From CAVVEQ01 sp963806635 (lineage in GTDB: Bacteria; Chloroflexota; Anaerolineae; Anaerolineales; Anaerolineaceae), in NCBI GenBank assembly GCA_963806635.1, contig CAWDZA010000024.1, forward strand, positions 1 to 64,000: a stretch of DNA of 64,000 bases. Direction: 5' to 3'. Every line of letters begins with the position of its first letter. Positions within the stretch are counted from its first letter, which is position 1. The notes under the pieces were generated by a model, which saw only the letters and a program-made list of their open reading frames with translations, ran no database searches and was not told the origin of the DNA. The position numbers were made by a program, and so were the translations under genes. Below, piece by piece: positions 58,958 through 64,000 of this stretch.

Positions 58958-59379
58958 GATTGTGGATCAGTCGGATTTTGATTGGGCTGGTGCTTCTGGA
59001 TAACCTTCAGGCAGCAGTGTTCTTTATCACAAAACCCGATGGATTCGCTGCCGCTTTCGACCTGGCAGGACCTGCCGGGATGGCGGCTATGCGCAGCATC
59101 GGCATCCTCTTCCTGATGTGGTGCGTTCCCTATGCGTTTGCGGCTGTTCATCCCATCCGTTTCAGGATATCTCTGATCGAGGCTTGCCTTATGCAAGCGA
59201 TCGGGATTTTGGGGGAATCATTTCTGTTAATCAGATTGCCCGCTGAATTGGTGAACACGCCTTCCAGCCTTGGTCGGTTCATCATTTTTGACGCCGCGGG
59301 ATTGATCTTGCTTCTAATTGCGCTCGGGTTATCCGCGTCCATCCAACCGTTCAGAAAACCAGACCAAACTAAGACTTAA
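58954..59379 (+). CDS. Four-helix membrane protein of unknown function
   Basis: 141 residues with four hydrophobic segments, starting in the ATGA overlap of the lysoplasmalogenase stop, so it belongs to the same transcript. No family motif is recognised. Its 3' end overlaps the convergent YitT gene by 11 bp. Confidence 0.65.
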   Translation: MRLWISRILIGLVLLDNLQAAVFFITKPDGFAAAFDLAGPAGMAAMRSIGILFLMWCVPYAFAAVHPIRFRISLIEACLMQAIGILGESFLLIRLPAELVNTPSSLGRFIIFDAAGLILLLIALGLSASIQPFRKPDQTKT

Positions 59380-60247
59380 GTGGTCGAAATCCCTCGCCCA
59401 GCGCTTCATGCGCTGCGCCAATTACCATGAACGCAGCCGGATCAGCTTCGTGCACCAGTTCCTTCAACTGGTTCACCTCCGAGCGTGTGACCACGCAATA
59501 AAGAACCGGCCGATCCGTCCCCGTATAGCCGCCTTTTCCCTGCAGGATGGTCACGCCTCGTTCCATGGTTTGGGTGATCTCGGCGATGACCGCCTCCGGC
59601 GCGGAGGTGATGATGATCGCTGTCCGGAAAATGCTCGATCCCTCCGAGGCCATCTCAGCAGCCAGACCGCTCACATAGATCACTACCAGCCCATAGAGAG
59701 CCTTTTCCCAGCCGAAGGTGAAGCCACCTGCCAGGACCACGATGGTATCGGTGATTAAGTAGGACTGCGAGATGGGGATGGCGAACCTGGAGTTCAGGAT
59801 CCTGCCCAGAATGTCGCTTCCCCCGCTGGTGCCCCGGCCGCGGTAGACCAACCCCAGTCCAACCCCCAAAAGTACCCCGCCAAAGAGTGCATTAAGGAAG
59901 TTATCCTGGGTGATCCCCTGTGCCGGGATAAACAGCGCCAGGAAATCGGTAAGAAAGGAAAAGGCAACGATTGCCAGCGCGGTTCGAATGGCAAATCTGG
60001 CTCCACCTAAAAATCGCCAACCGAGCAGGAAGAGCGGGATGTTCCCCACTAAGACCATCAAGCCGATCGGCCAACCGGTGTAATAGTTGATGATCTGGGC
60101 TGCACCGCTGATCCCGCCCGAAACAAGCTGCCCCGGGATAAGGAACAAGCGCATGGCCAGTGCCTGGATGAATGCGCCCAGCAGGATCAAGGAATATTCC
60201 TTCACCAACTTCCAGCTAAAATGCTCGCGGGGGATAAAATTATTCAT
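59369..60247 (-). CDS. YitT family membrane protein (DUF161 plus DUF2179)
   Basis: 292 residues. Five or six helices with the family stretches FLIPGQLVSGGISGAAQI and GRGTSGGSDILGRIL, then a cytoplasmic DUF2179 domain (AVIAEITQTMERGVTILQGKGGYTG is typical). The function is unknown; YitT proteins are common single membrane proteins in Gram-positive and related bacteria. It is last in the minus-strand series that starts with the site-2 protease. Confidence 0.88.
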   Translation of the reverse strand: MNNFIPREHFSWKLVKEYSLILLGAFIQALAMRLFLIPGQLVSGGISGAAQIINYYTGWPIGLMVLVGNIPLFLLGWRFLGGARFAIRTALAIVAFSFLTDFLALFIPAQGITQDNFLNALFGGVLLGVGLGLVYRGRGTSGGSDILGRILNSRFAIPISQSYLITDTIVVLAGGFTFGWEKALYGLVVIYVSGLAAEMASEGSSIFRTAIIITSAPEAVIAEITQTMERGVTILQGKGGYTGTDRPVLYCVVTRSEVNQLKELVHEADPAAFMVIGAAHEALGEGFRPLKS

Positions 60248-60270
60248 ATAATCAAATTCAAACGAATTGG

Positions 60271-61434
60271 TCAGATTCGACTGGCTGCAGCTCCCCCCAC
60301 CGCCTCGCAGATATACACCTCCGCATTATTGCCTGTTCGCTGCAAATAGCCTTTCTTCAAGGCAGCTTCAAATCCTTCAACATTTTCCCTTTGCACCAGG
60401 CTGACCGTGCAACCGCCAAAGCCAGCCCCGGTTAATCGTGACCCAAAGCATCCGGGAAGGGTCCAGGCAATTTCTGCCATCGCATCCAACTCCGGGCAGC
60501 TTACCCCATAGTCATCGCGCAAGCCGATGTGGGTCTGGTTCATCAGATTGCCAAATTCGGCCGCATCCCCGCGCGCCAGCACCTCCAGCGCCTGGTCCAT
60601 CCGGGCGCATTCCCGGACGATATACCGGGACCGCTTCAGGGGTTCTTCTGGTATTCCAGCGGAAAATTTCTCAAAATCAGCGATGGAGACCTCGCGCAGG
60701 CTTTGTATACCTGGGATGTGTTTTTGGAAATGGCTCAGCGCCTCTTCGCAGGACGCTCTTCGGTCGTTATACGCTGATCCAGCCAACCCGCGGCGCACAC
60801 CGGTATCCGCAACCACCACAACTGCATTCTCCGGCAACTTAACCGGTTTGTTTTCGTGTGTGCGGGTATCAAACCAGACCGCGCCGCCCGCCACCCCACA
60901 GGCACTGGCAAATTGATCCATCAATCCGCAATTGACACCCACATAGCGATTCTCGGCCCGCTGGCAGATTTTTGCCAATTCCAGCGGGCTCAAATCGAAC
61001 CCCGCCATCGCCTGCCAGAGCTTACCAAATCCAACCTCCACAGCCGCCGAACTGCTGAGGCCGGCGCCCACGGGTACCTGCGAACTGAAAACCGCCTCAA
61101 GTCCGCGGACTTCAAGACCCTGCCCGTGAAGCGCCCAGGCTACGCCTGCAGGGTAGAGTGCCCAGGATGGCAGATCTATCCCCTGTAGGTCCCGCTTTTC
61201 TGCAAGCGACGTGAGCGAAAATTCAGAAGATCTTTTGAGATCGCGAGCCTCGATCCGGAAAACAGGTTCAGTGATTGGTTTTGCCTCAATATGAACATAT
61301 CTATTGATCGCCATGGGCAGCACCGCACCGCCGTTGTAATCTACATGTTCTCCAAGCAAATTCACCCTGCCGGGAGCGTTGGAAATTAATTCCGCCGATT
61401 TCATCAACGAAAATGAGGTTGCTGGATTAGCCAT
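60271..61434 (-). CDS. galK: Galactokinase
   Basis: 387 residues from ATG 61434, which overlaps the stop of the GIY-YIG gene by 8 bp; an alternative ATG at 61404 is possible. GHMP motifs: APGRVNLLGEHVDYNGGAVL (substrate site), PVGAGLSSSAAVEVG (ATP) and GAGFGGCTVSLV. Asp in CGLMDQFASACG is the catalytic base region. It phosphorylates galactose at C1 in the Leloir pathway. No galT or galE is adjacent. Confidence 0.92.
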   Translation of the reverse strand: MANPATSFSLMKSAELISNAPGRVNLLGEHVDYNGGAVLPMAINRYVHIEAKPITEPVFRIEARDLKRSSEFSLTSLAEKRDLQGIDLPSWALYPAGVAWALHGQGLEVRGLEAVFSSQVPVGAGLSSSAAVEVGFGKLWQAMAGFDLSPLELAKICQRAENRYVGVNCGLMDQFASACGVAGGAVWFDTRTHENKPVKLPENAVVVVADTGVRRGLAGSAYNDRRASCEEALSHFQKHIPGIQSLREVSIADFEKFSAGIPEEPLKRSRYIVRECARMDQALEVLARGDAAEFGNLMNQTHIGLRDDYGVSCPELDAMAEIAWTLPGCFGSRLTGAGFGGCTVSLVQRENVEGFEAALKKGYLQRTGNNAEVYICEAVGGAAASRI

Positions 61435-61705
61435 TTTCCAAAACTGCATTCTGATAGGATTCCACCATGGCAGCTTTTTGCGCGTGGCTCAAGGATTTGA
61501 TCTTTCGCTCTCTGCGCATGGCGCTGGCGCGATCGGGTTGGGGTTCGGTATACACCAGCTCCACCGGCCGGTGAAGGCGGGTATAAGCCGCGCCGACGCC
61601 GGAATTGTGCTGCCGCACCCTGCGTTCCGGATCGAGCGTCCAACCGGTATAGTAGCTGCCATCGTTACAACGAACCATGTAACAAAATACTGCGCTTTCG
61701 CTCAT
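61427..61705 (-). CDS. GIY-YIG endonuclease-like protein
   Basis: 92 residues. FCYMVRCNDGSYYTGWTLDPERRVRQHNSG carries the GIY-YIG core (YMV...YTG), Arg and His, and AMRRERKIKSLSHAQK completes the UvrC/YhbQ-like family. These small proteins are common and of uncertain function. It lies between the dehydrogenase and galK with overlaps on both sides. Confidence 0.88.
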   Translation of the reverse strand: MSESAVFCYMVRCNDGSYYTGWTLDPERRVRQHNSGVGAAYTRLHRPVELVYTEPQPDRASAMRRERKIKSLSHAQKAAMVESYQNAVLENG

Positions 61706-62682
61706 TTTTTCTTTTTATTCGCTGGGATACCAAGGGCAGCCTGGAAAAATCCTTCATCTCCCCGCATGTTGCCCTTGCCTGACTGCTCCCATTTCCCGCT
61801 CAGCCTCGATCCCCACCAGGCTGCATGTCCTGCGATTGCTCCACCTACATTCGCGCGGAGCTCCGAAGCCTGTCCTTTCTCCAGCTGGTCACGCAGAATC
61901 GTAAGCTCCCGGAGATAGTTATCCATCACTCGCAAGGTGTTTTCACGGTTGGCCAGGGCAGCCGCACCAAAATCCTCCCGTTCAACTGGATCAGCCATCG
62001 GCCGGCAAAGCGTGGCAAAATTGCTGTTGGTCAATTTGCAGCCATAATGCCAGCCGCCTTCGGTGGAAACTGAATTGAAATAGGCAGCGGCGGCCAGTTC
62101 GGGCAACAGGGTGTAGGCGGCCAGAAGCCCATCCAGCTCTGCCAGCTCCCCGAAATAGATCCCGCCTCCCAGAGCTTCGGCGATCTCCCCGGCAAATTGG
62201 GAGGATTCGGAAGTGGTGGCCTCATTTCCGCAAGTCAGGAACAACCCGGTGGCGAATAAATCAGATGCCGCGGCTTTTATCCCCGTATCTTGGACGATCA
62301 GATGAATGGCATTGATGATGGGCGTGAAGGATAGAAACTGAGAACCTGCAGGCAGGCTTGCAGCTGCCCAATCATAGGTGATCTTCTTTACCGGAGAGGT
62401 ATCCAGAATGAGCGTTTTCGCGGTGATCAGGGGTGCCGCCGCCTTGAGGGTGATCTCCACCTCATCAAATGGCACAGCCAGGATGACCGCATCCGACCCT
62501 TCGATAACTTCCGGCAGGCGGTTGGTGAGCTTATCAAACACCTTCAGTTTGCCGACCTCGTGGGCAATATCCCCATTTCGATCCAACCCAGTGGTAGTAA
62601 ATTGGTCCTTTTTACCCGCCAGAGCCATGCCAATCGAAACCCCCAGCCTGCCCAAACCGATCACTGCGATTTTACGAGCCAT
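61702..62682 (-). CDS. Prephenate/arogenate dehydrogenase-like NAD(P)-binding protein
   Basis: 326 residues. The Rossmann motif is AVIGLGRLGVSIGMAL, then ILAVPFDEV and DTSPVKKITYDWAAASLP as in TyrA-type dehydrogenases. The TyrA substrate motif HPMAG is replaced by FTPIINA, so the usual His is missing. The C-terminal helical domain (GELAELDGLLAAYTLLPELA) resembles prephenate dehydrogenases. No aromatic-pathway gene is near, so a different oxidoreductase role is plausible. It overlaps the GIY-YIG gene by 4 bp. Confidence 0.65.
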   Translation of the reverse strand: MARKIAVIGLGRLGVSIGMALAGKKDQFTTTGLDRNGDIAHEVGKLKVFDKLTNRLPEVIEGSDAVILAVPFDEVEITLKAAAPLITAKTLILDTSPVKKITYDWAAASLPAGSQFLSFTPIINAIHLIVQDTGIKAAASDLFATGLFLTCGNEATTSESSQFAGEIAEALGGGIYFGELAELDGLLAAYTLLPELAAAAYFNSVSTEGGWHYGCKLTNSNFATLCRPMADPVEREDFGAAALANRENTLRVMDNYLRELTILRDQLEKGQASELRANVGGAIAGHAAWWGSRLSGKWEQSGKGNMRGDEGFFQAALGIPANKKKK

Positions 62683-62683
62683 A

Positions 62684-63337
62684 TCATGCTCCCATGAGAA
62701 AGAGGGTGAATTGATTGATAAAGGGCGAGATCACCGATCCGAAAATATCTATCCCGGCGTAAGGCAGCAATACCATGATTGCAACCAGCAACAACGGACC
62801 GAACTGGCGGTATTTCGCATAGAATGGCGCAGCGGATCCCGGCAGAAAATACAGCACCAGCTTTTCTCCATCCAGGGGCGGGATTGGGATCAGGTTGAAG
62901 ATCCATAACAACAGGTTAATGGTGATGAATTCATACAGAAAATACGCAAACCAGCCTGCCGAGCCGCCCACCAGGACCCGAAAAATGATGGAGGCTGCAA
63001 TTGCCAGCAGAAAATTCGAGAAAGGTCCTGCCAGGGATACCCAAAGAAAGGCGTAATGGGATCTTTTTTCCAGGGCAGCCGGGTTCACCTGCACGGGTTT
63101 GGCCCAGCCAAATCCGACCACCACAAGCATGATGCTGCCCACAATATCCAGGTGGCGCAGCGGGTTGAGCGTGAGCCTGCCCATGATATAAGGCGTGTCA
63201 TCGCCGTAACGGGTTGCCGTCCAGGCGTGGGCGAACTCATGGAAGGTCAACGCCACCACCAATGTGATGATTCGGGCGATCAGGGTGGCAGGGTTTAATC
63301 CTAGCATGGGGGGAATGGGCTCCGCGGGGGATTTCAC
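62684..63337 (-). CDS. Site-2 protease family (M50) intramembrane metalloprotease
   Basis: 217 residues with about five helices. The zinc motif is TFHEFAHAW, with the third ligand Asp in NLIPIPPLDGEKL. It cuts substrates within the membrane; the substrate is unknown. A GTG at 63337 and an ATG at 63307 are both possible starts, and neither has a good ribosome site. TATAAT on the minus strand at 63355-63350 favours the GTG (short leader). It heads a minus-strand operon continuing into the TyrA-like gene. Confidence 0.82.
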   Translation of the reverse strand: MKSPAEPIPPMLGLNPATLIARIITLVVALTFHEFAHAWTATRYGDDTPYIMGRLTLNPLRHLDIVGSIMLVVVGFGWAKPVQVNPAALEKRSHYAFLWVSLAGPFSNFLLAIAASIIFRVLVGGSAGWFAYFLYEFITINLLLWIFNLIPIPPLDGEKLVLYFLPGSAAPFYAKYRQFGPLLLVAIMVLLPYAGIDIFGSVISPFINQFTLFLMGA

Positions 63338-63363
63338 CCGCCTGAGCGGATTATAACATGCGA

Positions 63364-63369
63364 TATAAT
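63364..63369 (+). promoter_or_regulatory. -10 element for a leaderless DUF951 transcript
   Basis: A perfect TATAAT ends exactly 6 nt before a GTG at 63376. It lies inside the frame that would follow from the upstream ATG at 63358, so it argues for the GTG as the start. Confidence 0.5.
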
Positions 63370-63375
63370 CCTTAC

Positions 63376-63588
63376 GTGCTCCCTGACCTTCAGCTTGATG
63401 ACAGGCTGCGCCTGCGAAAGCCGCACCCTTGTGGCGGTTATGAATGGAAGGTCGTTCGCCTGGGCGCCGATATTGGGATCGAATGTCTCACCTGCGGTCA
63501 CCGGGTGCTGCTCACCCGCCGCGAGCTCAACCACCGGATCAAGAAAATACTTCCCCAACCTGAAAATGAACCCCCAGCCAAAGAGTAA
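63376..63588 (+). CDS. DUF951 family protein
   Basis: 70 residues from GTG 63376. The family core is LRLRKPHPCGGYEWKVVRLGADIGIECLTCGHRVLLTRREL in two parts (KPHPCGG and CLTCGH). It may bind RNA or metal through its Cys residues; the function is not established. The earlier ATG at 63358 would add VLP-like residues not usual in the family and place its start before the -10 hexamer. Its end overlaps the next gene by 23 bp. Confidence 0.85.
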   Translation: MLPDLQLDDRLRLRKPHPCGGYEWKVVRLGADIGIECLTCGHRVLLTRRELNHRIKKILPQPENEPPAKE

Positions 63589-64000
63589 GCGATTTCTCTT
63601 CCTATTTTCGGATACTGGCGGCGGCCATCGCAGCGCAGCGGAGGCCATTTCAGAAGCCCTGCAGCTTGAATTCCCGGAAATCCCGATGGAAATCGAGATG
63701 ATCGACATCCTGCGCGAGTATGGCACATTGCTTTTCAAATATGCTCCGATCCAATATCCTTATATTGTGAAAATGCCCCTGGCCTGGGAAGCAGGATATG
63801 ACATCCTGAATAAACCACGTCGTGTGAGAACCATTTCGGACGCCCTTTGGCCTGCCCTGCGCCGATCCCTCCATAACCTGCTCACCGAACATCCCAGCGA
63901 CCTGATCGTTTCGGTTCATCCTTTGCCCAATATGGCCATGCTGCGCGCCATGGGCAAGAAGCATCGACTGTATGCCACCGTGGTGACCGACATGGTTTCC
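63566..64000 (+). CDS. MGDG-synthase-type glycosyltransferase, N-terminal part (cut by window edge)
   Basis: 145 residues are visible and no stop is reached by the last base. FLFSDTGGGHRSAAEAI is the hallmark of the MGDG-synthase/MurG-like GT28 superfamily, which adds sugars to diacylglycerol or related lipids. VSVHPLPNMAMLRAM and TVVTDMVS fit the family. The C-terminal UDP-sugar-binding domain lies outside the window. It may make membrane glycolipids, in keeping with the glycan cluster upstream. The start is the ATG 23 bp before the DUF951 stop. Confidence 0.85.
   Translation, partial: MNPQPKSKRFLFLFSDTGGGHRSAAEAISEALQLEFPEIPMEIEMIDILREYGTLLFKYAPIQYPYIVKMPLAWEAGYDILNKPRRVRTISDALWPALRRSLHNLLTEHPSDLIVSVHPLPNMAMLRAMGKKHRLYATVVTDMVS

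Overview
The window looks like chromosome from an anaerolinean-type Chloroflexota bacterium. This is inferred from gene content: a tandem pair of P-II-like cyclic-di-AMP receptors, a DUF5679 zinc ribbon, a two-domain ThyX, a short-form IF-2, many Thr/Pro-rich lipoproteins and a moderately high GC content. No ribosomal RNA is present to confirm it. There is no phage, insertion sequence or CRISPR array. The only mobile-like DNA is a small palindromic repeat near 14.1 kb.

Region 0.4-12 kb (minus strand) holds secreted hydrolases: two paralogous subtilisin-like (S8) proteases, one very large secreted papain-like (C1) protease that begins with a chagasin-like inhibitor domain and carries eight Ig/FN3-like repeats, and a CBM9-like lipoprotein. 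All four are interrupted by many one-base indels, although the protein sequence stays conserved across the frame changes. They are either very young pseudogenes or intact genes hidden by assembly errors. Region 12-24 kb has an RNA m5U methyltransferase, a lipoprotein, a DUF554 protein, gyrB, membrane proteins, a JAMM protease, plsY, an MBL hydrolase and an amino-acid ABC importer. Region 24-36 kb has tRNA-Leu(TAA), formate-THF ligase, an AMMECR1 protein, a glycosidase-like protein in an operon with the c-di-AMP receptors, a class A penicillin-binding protein and a degenerate methylase-like protein.

Region 35.7-45.5 kb is one long minus-strand information-processing operon: nusA, ylxR/rnpM, infB, rbfA, a DHH phosphoesterase (nrnA-like), truB, ribF, thyX and a CPBP protease. 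It has no rimP at its head. Region 46.3-49.9 kb has a phosphoribosyltransferase and, divergently, an ABC-2 exporter plus ogt behind a structured leader. Region 49.9-56.4 kb is a cell-surface glycan or glycolipid cluster: a DUF6020-like GT-C protein, a GT2 transferase, an FrhB-pyruvyltransferase fusion and a flippase-like protein. Region 56.4-64 kb has an EamA transporter, era, a lysoplasmalogenase, YitT, galK, a GIY-YIG protein, a TyrA-like dehydrogenase, a site-2 protease, a DUF951 protein and the start of an MGDG-synthase-type glycosyltransferase cut by the window edge.

Two features recur. Several genes have a -10-like hexamer only 6-8 nt before the start codon, suggesting leaderless mRNAs. 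Single-base indels are dense in the first 12 kb and rare afterwards (about 24.2, 51.5 and 58.4 kb).
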